Below, one piece after another: positions 15,703-23,619 of a stretch of DNA of 64,000 bases; the stretch's first letter is position 1; each line of letters starts with the position of its first letter. Source of the stretch: Bradyrhizobium niftali. Its GTDB lineage: Bacteria; Pseudomonadota; Alphaproteobacteria; Rhizobiales; Xanthobacteraceae. Position numbers and translations under genes: made by a program. The stretch spans positions 153,178 through 217,177 of the forward strand of contig NZ_SPQT01000012.1 of NCBI RefSeq assembly GCF_004571025.1, written 5' to 3'. The notes beneath the pieces were generated by a model. It did not search any database and was not told the origin of the DNA. It saw only the letters and a list, made by a program, of their open reading frames with translations.

Positions 15703-15803
15703 GAGCACATCCATTCCGCCGCGCGAAATGCCGCGCGGCCTCTTCATGTGCTCTTCTATATAGGCAGTCTGGCCGGGCGCGAGGTCTCGCGCGGCAGCCT
15801 AGA

Positions 15804-16322
15804 TCATTTCTTGCGGAAACGATCGAGCCGCACGACTTCGGCGCCGCCCTGGCTCGGCGGGGTCGGCTCTTCCGCGGTCTCCGCCTTTTCCAGGGCGGGC
15901 GCGGGCACCGACACGGCCGAAGGGGCAGGGGCCGCGGGCAACGTCTCCGGCACGACCTCGGCGACGTCGGACGTGTCGAACTGGAGGCCGAACTTCACGG
16001 ACGGATCGAGGAAGCTCTTGATGGCGCTGAACGGCACGATCAGCCGCTCCGGAATGCCGCCGAACGACAGGCCGACCTCGAAGCGGTCCTCGAGCACGGT
16101 CAGATCCCAGAACTGGTGCTGCAGGATGATCGTCATCTCTTCCGGATATTGCGCCAACAGGCGCGACGACAGCTTTACGCCCTCGGCCTTCGACACGAAG
16201 GTGATGAAGAAATGATGCTCGCCCGGCAGTCCATGGGACGCGGCGTCGGTCAGCACCTTCCGCAGCACGCCGCGCAGCGCGTCGCGGGCCAGCACATCGT
16301 ATCGGATATGATCGGTCGCCAT
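15804..16322 (-). CDS. sspB: ClpXP adaptor SspB, alphaproteobacterial type (172 aa)
   Basis: The substrate-binding domain covers about residues 1-125 (DHIRYDVLARDALRGVLRKVL, HHFFITF, PEEMTIILQHQFWDLTV, FGGIPERLIVPFSAIKSFLDP). A flexible Pro/Ala-rich linker follows and then a short basic terminal RLDRFRKK that corresponds to the ClpX-docking tail. SspB delivers ssrA-tagged proteins to ClpXP. The tag RNA itself is encoded 114 bases upstream on the same strand. I chose the ATG at 16322; an in-frame upstream start would run towards the ssrA locus. Confidence 0.95.
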   Translation of the reverse strand: MATDHIRYDVLARDALRGVLRKVLTDAASHGLPGEHHFFITFVSKAEGVKLSSRLLAQYPEEMTIILQHQFWDLTVLEDRFEVGLSFGGIPERLIVPFSAIKSFLDPSVKFGLQFDTSDVAEVVPETLPAAPAPSAVSVPAPALEKAETAEEPTPPSQGGAEVVRLDRFRKK

Positions 16323-16435
16323 GGTGGTCCTGTTGCATTCCAGGAGTTGGGCCCTGCCGGCCCGACTCGCCAAGTCGCAATAGTACCGCGCCTGACGGGT
16401 CAGCAGGAGTCCCCGCCGGGGAGGAAATCAAAGGT

Positions 16436-16766
16436 AAGTGGAGGCTTCTGTTGCCAGGTGCCTCCGAACCCCGCCTAACGGAGCTTAACCCGTTAGGACT
16501 TTAAGATGGTCTTTCAAACTGCGTTACGCAGCCTGAGCAACCGGAGCAAAGTTGTCGTTGGCAACTATTGCAGTAGCCCGATAACGGCGGAACAATACCG
16601 GGAAAAAGCACGCCCTTTACGCCCTCGTCGATCCTATTTCGCCCCCGCCAAAACCCGCTTCTAGGGCTCGCCCGTGGGTGGGCTTTGGTGGAGGCGCCGG
16701 GTACCGCCCCCGGGTCCGAATGGTTTATTACGACGACCGTTTATTTCCATAGCCGGCGAACCGGCA
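16436..16766 (-). ncRNA. ssrA: two-piece (circularly permuted) tmRNA
   Basis: Reading the minus strand, the acceptor piece comes first. It has a T-stem/loop CCGGG GGCGGTA CCCGG followed by CGCCTCC and an encoded ACCA ending at 16686. A short intervening segment follows. The coding piece starts at 16646 with GGGGGCGAAATAGGATCGAC, whose first bases pair with the CGCCTCC acceptor strand (some G-U). The tag frame at 16562-16524 encodes ANDNFAPVAQAA and stops with TAA. Two hairpins (CCTAACGG/CCGTTAGG and GGAGGC/GCCTCC) close the coding piece. Ends are estimates. Function: rescue of stalled ribosomes and tagging for ClpXP. Confidence 0.95.
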
Positions 16767-16771
16767 CCCCC

Positions 16772-16777
16772 AATATA
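16772..16777 (-). promoter_or_regulatory. possible -10 element of ssrA
   Basis: TATATT on the minus strand sits between CCCCC and GGGGG arms, just upstream of the estimated acceptor-RNA 5' end. No good -35 is seen at 16-18 bases. Confidence 0.35.
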
Positions 16778-16888
16778 GGGGGCAAAGGTTTAGAAAGACA
16801 GGGGTTTGGGGCGGGCATGGCGCGGTTCCCTTTGGATAGGTTCCGGACGGTCTTGGCCACGCGGCGGCCCGCGTTCTAAGCTTCTGAC

Positions 16889-17494
16889 ATGTCCACGGAT
16901 TCAGCACCGGCCGCCCAAGAGCCGGATCGTGCCGCAGCCGGCGGCCCTCCGCCCAGCCTGGCCGCGCTGTTCGTGGCCTTCGCCCGGATGTCCCTGGCCG
17001 GTTTCGGCGGGGTCCTGGTGTTTGCCCGGCGGGCGATCGTCGAGCAGCACCGCTGGATGACGGCGGACGAGTTCAACGAAACCTTCGCGCTCTGCCATTT
17101 CCTGCCCGGCCCCAACATCGTCAATCTGTCGATGGTCTTCGGCGCGCGGCTGCGCGGAATTGCGGGCGGCATTGCCGCCTTTGCCGGGCTGCTGCTGCCG
17201 CCGACGCTGATCATGACCGTGCTTGCGATCGTCTACGCCCGGTTCGGCGATGTGGAGGTGCTTCGCCGCATCCTCGCGGGCATCTCCTGTGCGGCGGTCG
17301 GCCTGCTGATCGCGGTGGTCTTCCGCATGATGACGCCGCTGCTCAAGCGGATGGACGCGGTTGCGCTCATCCTGATGCTCGGCGTGTTCCTCGCCATCGG
17401 CGTGCTTCGCCTGCCGCTCCAGGCGGTGCTGCTGGTAGCGATCCCCGTGAGTGTCGGCGCCACCTTCTTCCTGCGGCGGAAGGTAGCAGCGTGA
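16889..17494 (+). CDS. chromate transporter, N-terminal-type CHR half (201 aa)
   Basis: One CHR domain: FARMSLAGFGGVLVFARRAIVEQHRWM near residues 31-57, the LPGPNIVNLSM motif (PGP) near 72, then four or five membrane helices. It is a short-chain member that works with the next gene, which overlaps by the four bases GTGA. Short CHR pairs form a heterodimeric membrane transporter, described as a chromate efflux pump, though many members have unknown natural substrates. It is transcribed away from ssrA. Confidence 0.88.
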   Translation: MSTDSAPAAQEPDRAAAGGPPPSLAALFVAFARMSLAGFGGVLVFARRAIVEQHRWMTADEFNETFALCHFLPGPNIVNLSMVFGARLRGIAGGIAAFAGLLLPPTLIMTVLAIVYARFGDVEVLRRILAGISCAAVGLLIAVVFRMMTPLLKRMDAVALILMLGVFLAIGVLRLPLQAVLLVAIPVSVGATFFLRRKVAA

Positions 17495-18021
17495 ACGCCG
17501 AGAACCCGATCTGGGCGCTGATCTCCACCTTTGCCCTGATGTCGCTGTTCGCGGTCGGCGGCGCTGCGGCCGCGGTGCCCGAGATGCACCGCATCGCGGT
17601 CGATGTGCATCACTGGATGACCGACAAGCAGTTCACGGATGCCTATGCGATCGCGCAGCTCTCGCCAGGTCCGAACGTGCTTATCGTGACGTTAATCGGC
17701 TATGCGGTCGCCGGCATCCCCGGCGCGCTGGCAGCGACGCTGGCGATGTGCCTGCCGACCGCGCTGGTTGCCTATTATGTCGGCCGGCTCTTGAACCGGC
17801 CGAGCCAATCGCGCTGGCCCGGCCTGATCCAGGCTGCATTGGTTCCGCTCTCGATCGGATTGATGGCGGCGAGTGCCCTGATCCTGGCCCAAGCGACCGA
17901 TCGCACGATTGCTGCGGTGCTTCTGACCGCGATGGTTGCGGTGCTCGCAGCGGTCTCGCGCATCAATCCACTATGGCTCCTGCTCGCCGGCGGCTTGATG
18001 GGTTTTGCTGGCATTGTGTAA
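17491..18021 (+). CDS. chromate transporter, C-terminal-type CHR half (176 aa)
   Basis: This second CHR domain starts at a GTG inside the stop of the preceding gene. Visible are SLFAVGGAAAAVPEMHRIAV, HHWMTDKQF, SPGPNVLIVTLIGY (the PGP motif again) and several membrane helices. Together with the first half it reconstitutes the two-domain layout of long ChrA, with the halves in separate, translationally coupled genes. Confidence 0.88.
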   Translation: MNAENPIWALISTFALMSLFAVGGAAAAVPEMHRIAVDVHHWMTDKQFTDAYAIAQLSPGPNVLIVTLIGYAVAGIPGALAATLAMCLPTALVAYYVGRLLNRPSQSRWPGLIQAALVPLSIGLMAASALILAQATDRTIAAVLLTAMVAVLAAVSRINPLWLLLAGGLMGFAGIV

Positions 18022-18115
18022 TGAAAATCGCTAGGCAGTGATCCGGGCGAGGGATCCATTTCCAGCCGATTAGAACAACACTGCGCGTGACTTACGGGTC
18101 GCGGAGGAGACATGC

Positions 18116-18877
18116 ATGGCCGATACGATGGGCCACTCAGCGACAGCCACCCGAAACACCTCGGTGGCGCTCGGCTTTTGTCTGCTGGCCATTGCGCCGC
18201 AGATATTCGAATTCATCTGGTCGATCGGGACGATTTTTGGCTGGGGCGCGGGACGCGGTCCGGCCACCGTTCTGATCAGCCACGCCACCGCGCTGGTCGC
18301 GGGTGCTCCCGCGGTACTGATCGGATCGGTCGGCGGTGAGACCAAGAAGGCGTCATCCGACGTTCTGCTGGCGCTGATCTATTCCTACCCGATCCTTGCG
18401 GTAGCCATCGTCTCCCTGTTCATGGCCATCCGGTCGGCACAGGATTATGTCGGTGGCGTCATTCTGATGGCGCTCGCGCTGTTCGCGCTGTGGGCCTCGA
18501 GCGATTTGCAGGGCATGCGCGGCTTCTCCTTCGGTGCGGGGACCGCGCCGCGCATGTTCGGCGGGCTGCTGGTCGCCTTGTCCGCCGGCATCGCCTTGAC
18601 CGGCCTTCTGACCGACGGGCCGGCGATGGCCCATTATTCCTGGCGCGGGCCGCTGTTCGTGATGGCCTCGATCGTGTTCTTCGCCCTGGCGATCCGGCCG
18701 CTCGGCCTCGTGGTCTCCGCCTTCGTCAGTTTCATGATCGCGGCGATGGGTTCGCACGAGACGCGCTGGCTGGAGGCTGCCATCGTCGGCGCCTGCCTGA
18801 CGCTCGGCTGCGCGCTGCTCTTCCCCTACGTGCTCGGGTTACCGATGCCGATGTTTCCGCGTTTCCTGATCCAGTGA
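18116..18877 (+). CDS. tctB: tripartite tricarboxylate transporter small membrane subunit, TctB-like (253 aa)
   Basis: It is a multi-spanning membrane protein. The C-terminal 150 residues match TctB in layout (four helices, with GFSFGAGTAPRMFGGLLV and FFALAIRPLGLVVSAFVSFMIAAMGS). The N-terminal about 85 residues add hydrophobic segments beyond the usual 140-160 residue family size. It precedes tctA by 4-7 bases and would pair with it in a secondary uptake system driven by ion gradients and fed by the TctC binding protein. The substrate is a carboxylate of unknown identity. Confidence 0.82.
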   Translation: MADTMGHSATATRNTSVALGFCLLAIAPQIFEFIWSIGTIFGWGAGRGPATVLISHATALVAGAPAVLIGSVGGETKKASSDVLLALIYSYPILAVAIVSLFMAIRSAQDYVGGVILMALALFALWASSDLQGMRGFSFGAGTAPRMFGGLLVALSAGIALTGLLTDGPAMAHYSWRGPLFVMASIVFFALAIRPLGLVVSAFVSFMIAAMGSHETRWLEAAIVGACLTLGCALLFPYVLGLPMPMFPRFLIQ

Positions 18878-18884
18878 GGGCGTG

Positions 18885-20399
18885 ATGGATATTTTTGCCA
18901 ACCTCGCCCACGGCTTCGCCGTCGCGCTTTCTCCGATCAACCTCCTGATGTGCCTCATCGGCGCCCTCGTCGGCACGCTGGTCGGCGTTCTCCCTGGTAT
19001 CGGCACCATCGCAACCGTGGCGATGCTGCTGCCGATCACCTTCGGACTGCCGCCGGTCGGCGCGCTGATCATGCTCGCCGGCATCTATTACGGCGCGCAA
19101 TATGGCGGCTCGACCACGTCGATCCTGGTCAACATACCCGGCGAGGCGACATCGGTCGTCACCGCCATCGACGGTCACCAGATGGCCAAGCAGGGCCGTG
19201 CCGGCCCGGCGCTGGCGATCGCGGCGATCGGGTCGTTCTTCGCCGGCTGCGTCGCGACCGTGCTCATCGCCGTGCTCGGCGCGCCGCTGACCAAGCTCGC
19301 GTTGGCCTTCGGCCCGGCCGAGTATTTCTCGCTGATGGTGCTCGGCCTGATCTTCGCGGTCGTGCTGGCCAAGGGCTCGGTGCTGAAGGCGATCGCGATG
19401 ATCGTGCTCGGCCTGCTCATGTCGATGGTCGGCTCGGACATCGAGACCGGCGCCTCGCGCATGGCCTTCAACATTCCGGAGCTCGCCGACGGTCTCGGCT
19501 TTGCGACGGTAGCGATGGGCGTGTTCGGCTTTGCCGAGATCATCCGCAACCTCGACGCCGGCGCCGAGATGAACCGCGACCTCGTGCAGCAGAAGATCAC
19601 CGGCCTGATGCCGACCAGGAAGGATCTGCGCGACTCCGCACCCGCGATCCTGCGCGGCACCGTGCTCGGCTCGATCCTCGGCATCCTGCCGGGCGGCGGC
19701 GCCGTGATCGCGTCCTTTGCGGCCTATACGCTCGAGAAGAAGATCGCCAAGAACCCGTCGCGGTTCGGCCGCGGTGCGATCGAGGGCGTGGCGGCGCCGG
19801 AGAGCGCCAACAACGCGGCGGCGCAGACCTCCTTCATCCCGCTGCTCACCCTCGGCATTCCGCCGAACGCGGTGATGGCGCTGATGGTGGGCGCGATGAC
19901 CATCCATGGCATCGTGCCGGGTCCGCAAGTGATGCAGAAGCAGCCGGATCTCGTCTGGGGCATGATCGCCTCGATGTGGATCGGCAACCTGATGCTGATC
20001 ATCATCAACCTGCCGCTGGTCGGAATCTGGGTCCGCCTGCTGCGCGTGCCTTACCGGTTGATGTTCCCATCGATCGTGATCTTCTGCGCGATCGGCATCT
20101 ACTCGGTGAACAACGCGCCGGTCGACGTCATCCTCGCCGGCGTGTTCGGTCTCGTCGGCTACTGGCTGATCAAGCACGATTTCGAGCCGGCCCCGCTGCT
20201 GCTCGGCATGGTGCTCGGACCGCTGATGGAAGAGAACCTGCGCCGCGCACTGCTGATCTCGCGCGGTGACTGGAGCGTGTTCCTGACGCGTCCGCTGTCA
20301 GCAGTGCTGCTGGCGATCGCGGCGAGCCTGTTGATCCTCACGGTGCTGCCTGCGCTGCGCGCCAAGCGCGACGAGGTGTTCACCGAATCCGAGAACTGA
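18885..20399 (+). CDS. tctA: tripartite tricarboxylate transporter large permease TctA (504 aa)
   Basis: The family hallmarks are clear: GTLVGVLPGIGTIATVAMLLPITF near residue 30, YYGAQYGGSTTSILVNIPGE near 70, a second GSILGILPGGGAVIASFAAY near 265, and the FIPLLTLGIPPNAVMALMVGA loop near 322. There are about 11-12 membrane helices. It starts at ATG 18885, or one codon earlier at GTG 18882. It is the translocating subunit, coupled to tctB upstream. A strong terminator separates it from tctC. Confidence 0.95.
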   Translation: MDIFANLAHGFAVALSPINLLMCLIGALVGTLVGVLPGIGTIATVAMLLPITFGLPPVGALIMLAGIYYGAQYGGSTTSILVNIPGEATSVVTAIDGHQMAKQGRAGPALAIAAIGSFFAGCVATVLIAVLGAPLTKLALAFGPAEYFSLMVLGLIFAVVLAKGSVLKAIAMIVLGLLMSMVGSDIETGASRMAFNIPELADGLGFATVAMGVFGFAEIIRNLDAGAEMNRDLVQQKITGLMPTRKDLRDSAPAILRGTVLGSILGILPGGGAVIASFAAYTLEKKIAKNPSRFGRGAIEGVAAPESANNAAAQTSFIPLLTLGIPPNAVMALMVGAMTIHGIVPGPQVMQKQPDLVWGMIASMWIGNLMLIIINLPLVGIWVRLLRVPYRLMFPSIVIFCAIGIYSVNNAPVDVILAGVFGLVGYWLIKHDFEPAPLLLGMVLGPLMEENLRRALLISRGDWSVFLTRPLSAVLLAIAASLLILTVLPALRAKRDEVFTESEN

Positions 20400-20465
20400 T
20401 CGCGCCTGCGTCCGCGCGCCGCATTCGGAAGTCGAATCGACTTGTGTGATGACTTCGTGACATGA

Positions 20466-20497
20466 AAATGCCGGCCCTTGTGGCCGGCATTTTTGTT
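20466..20497 (+). terminator. intrinsic terminator between tctA and tctC
   Basis: ATGCCGGCC, loop CTTGT, GGCCGGCAT, followed by TTTTGTTT, with an A run on the 5' side making it bidirectional. It ends about 20 bases before the tctC start codon, so it lies inside what would otherwise be one operon. Confidence 0.85.
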
Positions 20498-20516
20498 TGC
20501 GTCCCGGGGAAACGAC

Positions 20517-21500
20517 ATGACTTCTATTCGCGCGCTCGCTACGGGCGCATGTGCCGTCGCGCTCGCATCGCTGTGCGCGTTTGTCGCACCGTCTCAGGCG
20601 CAGACCTATCCGACGCGCGGCATCACCATGATCGTGCCGTTCGCGGCCGGCGGCCCGACCGACGTGATCTCGCGCATCGTCACCGCGCACATGGCGCAGA
20701 CGCTGGGGCAGAGCATCGTCATCGAGAACGTGGTCGGCGCCGGCGGCACCACCGCGACCGCGCGGGCCGCGCGCGCGGCCAATGACGGCTATACGCTGAT
20801 CACGGGGCATATGGGCACTCATGCCGCATCCGTGCCGCTCTATCCGAAGCTTGCCTATCATCCGGAGAAAGACTTCGAGCCGATCGCGCTGCTCGCGGGC
20901 ACGCCGATCCTGATCCTCGCGCGCAAGGATTTTCCGCCGAAGGACCTGAAAGAGTTCGTCGCCTACGTGAAGGCCAATGCCGAGAAGGTGAACGCAGCGC
21001 ATGCCGGCGTCGGCTCGGTCTCGCACGTGTCCTGCGAGCTCTTGCACTCCATCCTCGACATCAAGCCGGTCGGCGTGCCCTTCAACGGCACCGGCCCCGC
21101 GATGAACGCGCTGGTGGCGGGGCAGGTCGATTACATGTGCGACCAGATCGTCAACGCCGTGCCGCAGATCAACGCCGGCACCATCAAGGCCTATGCGATC
21201 GCAACGGTCGAGCGCAATCCGTCGCTGCCGAACGTGCCGACGACGACGGAAGCCGGCCTGCCTGCGTTCCAGGCCCAGGCCTGGAACGCGATGTTCGCCC
21301 CGAAGGGAACTTCGCCGGCGGTCGTGGCGAGCCTGAACGCCGCCGCCGTCAAGGCGCTCGACGACGGGACCGTGCGCAAGCGGCTGCTCGAGCTCGGCAG
21401 CGTCATCCCCGGTCCTGCGGACCGGACGCCGGAGGCGCTCGCCACCCTCGTCAAGAACGAGATCGCGAAGTGGACCCCGGTGCTCAAGCCGGCAAGTTAG
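20517..21500 (+). CDS. tctC: tripartite tricarboxylate transporter substrate-binding protein (327 aa)
   Basis: A signal peptide (about residues 1-27, ending SQAQ) is followed by the Bug-family fold: TYPTRGITMIVPFAAGGPTDVISRIV, then GQSIVIENVVGAGGTTATARAARAANDGYTL, and VPTTTEAGLPAFQAQAWNAMFAP near residue 240. The periplasmic protein captures a carboxylate for TctAB. I chose the ATG at 20517, preceded by GGGGA. It follows a strong terminator with no obvious promoter in the remaining 20 bases, so expression depends on read-through or a promoter inside tctA. Confidence 0.95.
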   Translation: MTSIRALATGACAVALASLCAFVAPSQAQTYPTRGITMIVPFAAGGPTDVISRIVTAHMAQTLGQSIVIENVVGAGGTTATARAARAANDGYTLITGHMGTHAASVPLYPKLAYHPEKDFEPIALLAGTPILILARKDFPPKDLKEFVAYVKANAEKVNAAHAGVGSVSHVSCELLHSILDIKPVGVPFNGTGPAMNALVAGQVDYMCDQIVNAVPQINAGTIKAYAIATVERNPSLPNVPTTTEAGLPAFQAQAWNAMFAPKGTSPAVVASLNAAAVKALDDGTVRKRLLELGSVIPGPADRTPEALATLVKNEIAKWTPVLKPAS

Positions 21501-21524
21501 GCAGCACTTTCAAGCCGATAGAGG

Positions 21525-21550
21525 AGGGGCGGGACGTGGGTTCCGCCCCT
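21525..21550 (+). terminator. weak terminator-like hairpin after tctC
   Basis: AGGGGCGG and CCGCCCCT arms enclose a 10-base loop, followed by TGCCGTTT rather than a clean T run. It begins 25 bases after the tctC stop. Confidence 0.5.
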
Positions 21551-21561
21551 TGCCGTTTGCA

Positions 21562-21591
21562 CCGGAAACGCTCACTTTTTCCGGGTATAAT
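21562..21591 (+). promoter_or_regulatory. promoter candidate of thyA with inverted repeat
   Basis: A perfect -10 TATAAT (21586-21591) is preceded by the inverted repeat CCGGAAA (21562-21568) and TTTCCGG (21578-21584), which overlaps where a -35 would be. No good -35 is visible. The repeat may be an activator or repressor site. Confidence 0.45.
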
Positions 21592-21671
21592 CGGTGCAGG
21601 CAGCGAATCGCCGCTGTCGCAGCGCGGGAGTGGCCGCTAAGTTCGCCGCCTCCCCAAAGGCTGTATGGCAC

Positions 21672-22466
21672 ATGCACCAGTATCAGGACCTGCTCGAGCG
21701 GATTCTTTCAGACGGCGCCGAGAAGACCGACCGGACCGGCACCGGCACGCTCTCGGTGTTCGGCCATCAGATGCGCTTCAATCTGTCGGCCGGCTTCCCG
21801 ATGCTGACCACCAAGCGGCTGCCGCTGAAGGCGATCGTGCACGAGCTGTTGTGGTTCCTGAAGGGCGACACCAACATCAAATATCTGCGCGACAACGGCG
21901 TCACCATCTGGGACGAGTGGGCGGACGCCAATGGCGATCTCGGCCCGGTCTATGGTCATCAGTGGCGCTCGTGGCCGGCGCCGGACGGACGCAGCATCGA
22001 CCAGATCGCCAACGTCGTCGATATGATCAAGCGCAATCCGGATTCGCGGCGCCTGATCGTCTCGGCCTGGAATCCGGCCGAGGTGGACAAGATGGCGCTG
22101 CCGCCGTGCCACTGCCTGTTCCAGTTCTATGTCGCCAACGGCAAGCTGTCGTGCCAGCTCTATCAGCGCTCGGCCGACGTGTTCCTCGGCGTGCCCTTCA
22201 ACATCGCCTCCTATGCGCTGCTGACCATGATGGTGGCGCAGGTCACGGGCCTGAAGCCCGGCGACTTCGTGCATTCGTTCGGCGACACCCATCTCTATTC
22301 CAACCATCTGGAGCAGGCGAAGCTCCAGCTCACGCGCGCGCCGCGTGCGCTGCCGGTGATGCGGATCAACCCCGACGTGAAGGACATCTTCTCCTTCCGC
22401 TTCGAGGATTTCGAGCTCGTCGGTTACGATCCGCATCCGCACATCAAGGCGGAAGTCGCGGTCTGA
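21672..22466 (+). CDS. thyA: thymidylate synthase (264 aa)
   Basis: This is the folate-dependent enzyme converting dUMP to dTMP. Its length equals E. coli ThyA. The catalytic Cys146 sits in ALPPCHCLFQFYV, the phosphate-binding RRLIVSAWNP is at about 126-135 and the C-terminus is HPHIKAEVAV. I chose the ATG at 21672; an upstream in-frame start would add non-family residues. It is followed after 5 bases by a GNAT gene and then folA, which regenerates the tetrahydrofolate that ThyA oxidises. Confidence 0.98.
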   Translation: MHQYQDLLERILSDGAEKTDRTGTGTLSVFGHQMRFNLSAGFPMLTTKRLPLKAIVHELLWFLKGDTNIKYLRDNGVTIWDEWADANGDLGPVYGHQWRSWPAPDGRSIDQIANVVDMIKRNPDSRRLIVSAWNPAEVDKMALPPCHCLFQFYVANGKLSCQLYQRSADVFLGVPFNIASYALLTMMVAQVTGLKPGDFVHSFGDTHLYSNHLEQAKLQLTRAPRALPVMRINPDVKDIFSFRFEDFELVGYDPHPHIKAEVAV

Positions 22467-22471
22467 CGCAG

Positions 22472-22957
22472 ATGTCGCTCAACATCCGCCGCGTGCGTCC
22501 GGGTGAGGCCGGGCTCGTTCTTTCCTTCATCCGCGAGCTCGCCGAATACGAAAAGCTCTCGCACGAGGTCGAGGCGACCGAGGCTGACATCGCGGACGCG
22601 CTGTTCGGCGACAGACCGCAGCTCTATTGCGCGATCGCCGAGTGGAACGGCGAGGCGGTCGGCTTTGCGGTCTGGTTCGCCAATTTCTCCACCTTCAGCG
22701 GCCGTCACGGCATCTATCTCGAAGATCTGTATGTGCGGCCGTCGCATCGGGGCAAGGGTCTCGGCAAGGCGCTGCTGGTCTATCTCGCAAAGGAGTGCGT
22801 CGAGAATGGCTGGTCGCGCCTGCAATGGGCGGTGCTCGACTGGAACGCGCCGTCGATCGCGTTCTACAAGTCGCTCGGTGCCGTCATGATGGACGACTGG
22901 ACGCTGTGCCGCGTCGCCGGTCCTGCGCTGACGCGGCTTGCCGGGAGCGAGACCTGA
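22472..22957 (+). CDS. GNAT family N-acetyltransferase (161 aa)
   Basis: A complete GNAT fold: NIRRVRPGEAGLVLSFIRELAEYEK opening, GIYLEDLYVRPSHRGKGLGKALL (acetyl-CoA motif, about residues 85-107) and NAPSIAFYKSLGAVMMDDW. It resembles diamine (spermidine/thialysine-type) acetyltransferases, many of which share the YEKL and DLYVRPxxRGKGxG pattern; the substrate is inference. It lies between thyA and folA. Its stop overlaps the folA start (TGATG), so the three genes look like one operon. Confidence 0.92.
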   Translation: MSLNIRRVRPGEAGLVLSFIRELAEYEKLSHEVEATEADIADALFGDRPQLYCAIAEWNGEAVGFAVWFANFSTFSGRHGIYLEDLYVRPSHRGKGLGKALLVYLAKECVENGWSRLQWAVLDWNAPSIAFYKSLGAVMMDDWTLCRVAGPALTRLAGSET

Positions 22958-23466
22958 TGGAGATCGTCTTCGTCGTCGCGATTGCGGAGAACGGCGTCAT
23001 CGGCGCTGGCGGCGCGATCCCGTGGCGGCAGAAATCCGACATGGCGCGCTTCAAGGCGCTGACGATCGGCAAGCCCGTGATCATGGGCCGCAAGACCTTC
23101 GAATCCCTGCGCCGACCGCTTCCGGGCCGCACCAACATCGTGATCACGCGCGATGCGGCCTATCGCGCCGCCGGTGCCGTCGTCACGACATCGGCCTTGG
23201 ATGCGGAGGCGGTTGCGCGCGGAGATGCACTGCGGCGTTCGGTCACCGAGATCGCGGTGATCGGCGGCGCCGAGATCTATCGGCAATGGCTGGATCGTGC
23301 CGATCGCCTCGAAATCACCGAAGTGCATGCGCGCCCCGAAGGCGACACGCATTTCGGCATCGACACGGCAAAATGGGAGGAGACGGCGCGCATCCGTCAT
23401 CCTGCCGGACCGGACGACAGCGCCGATTTCTCCTATGTGACATATCGTCGGCGGCCGCACCATTAA
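22957..23466 (+). CDS. folA: dihydrofolate reductase (169 aa)
   Basis: MEIVFVVAIAENGVIGAGGAIPWRQKSDMARFKALT is the standard DHFR start with the substrate-loop W-R and the catalytic acidic residue D (in KSDMARFK). PVIMGRKTFESL and IAVIGGAEIYRQWL are the NADPH-binding blocks. It reduces dihydrofolate made by ThyA. The ATG overlaps the stop of the GNAT gene by one base, indicating translational coupling. Confidence 0.96.
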   Translation: MEIVFVVAIAENGVIGAGGAIPWRQKSDMARFKALTIGKPVIMGRKTFESLRRPLPGRTNIVITRDAAYRAAGAVVTTSALDAEAVARGDALRRSVTEIAVIGGAEIYRQWLDRADRLEITEVHARPEGDTHFGIDTAKWEETARIRHPAGPDDSADFSYVTYRRRPHH

Positions 23467-23619
23467 CCGCATTCGCCAATGTTAACATTGACTTTTCCGC
23501 CCCCGGGCTTAGCTGCAAAGACAGCCCGGGTTGCGTTGTAAGGGACCTGCCTGTCCCCTATAAAGCCGGACCGGACAAAGCGGGCGGGGGCAATTTGACC
23601 CTGCCGAGGAGAGCGTCGA
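23467..23619. other. intergenic region upstream of hflK
   Basis: It contains a hairpin CCCGGGCT...AGCCCGGG at about 23502-23530 without a T run. CCCCTATAAAG at 23555-23565 could be a -10 region, with TTGCGT at 23531-23536 as a poor -35 at 18 bases. The hflK operon probably starts here; the exact promoter is uncertain. Confidence 0.4.

Noticed and set aside
16685..16879. Open frame of 64 codons on the plus strand
   Set aside because: It lies antisense over the acceptor piece and promoter region of ssrA, and its sequence (PGTAPGSEWFI) is a translation of the tRNA-like end. No family resemblance.
17491..18021. Considered a frameshifted full-length chromate transporter
   Set aside because: The GTGA overlap with complete PGP-containing domains in both parts is the normal arrangement of short CHR pairs, so no frameshift is needed.
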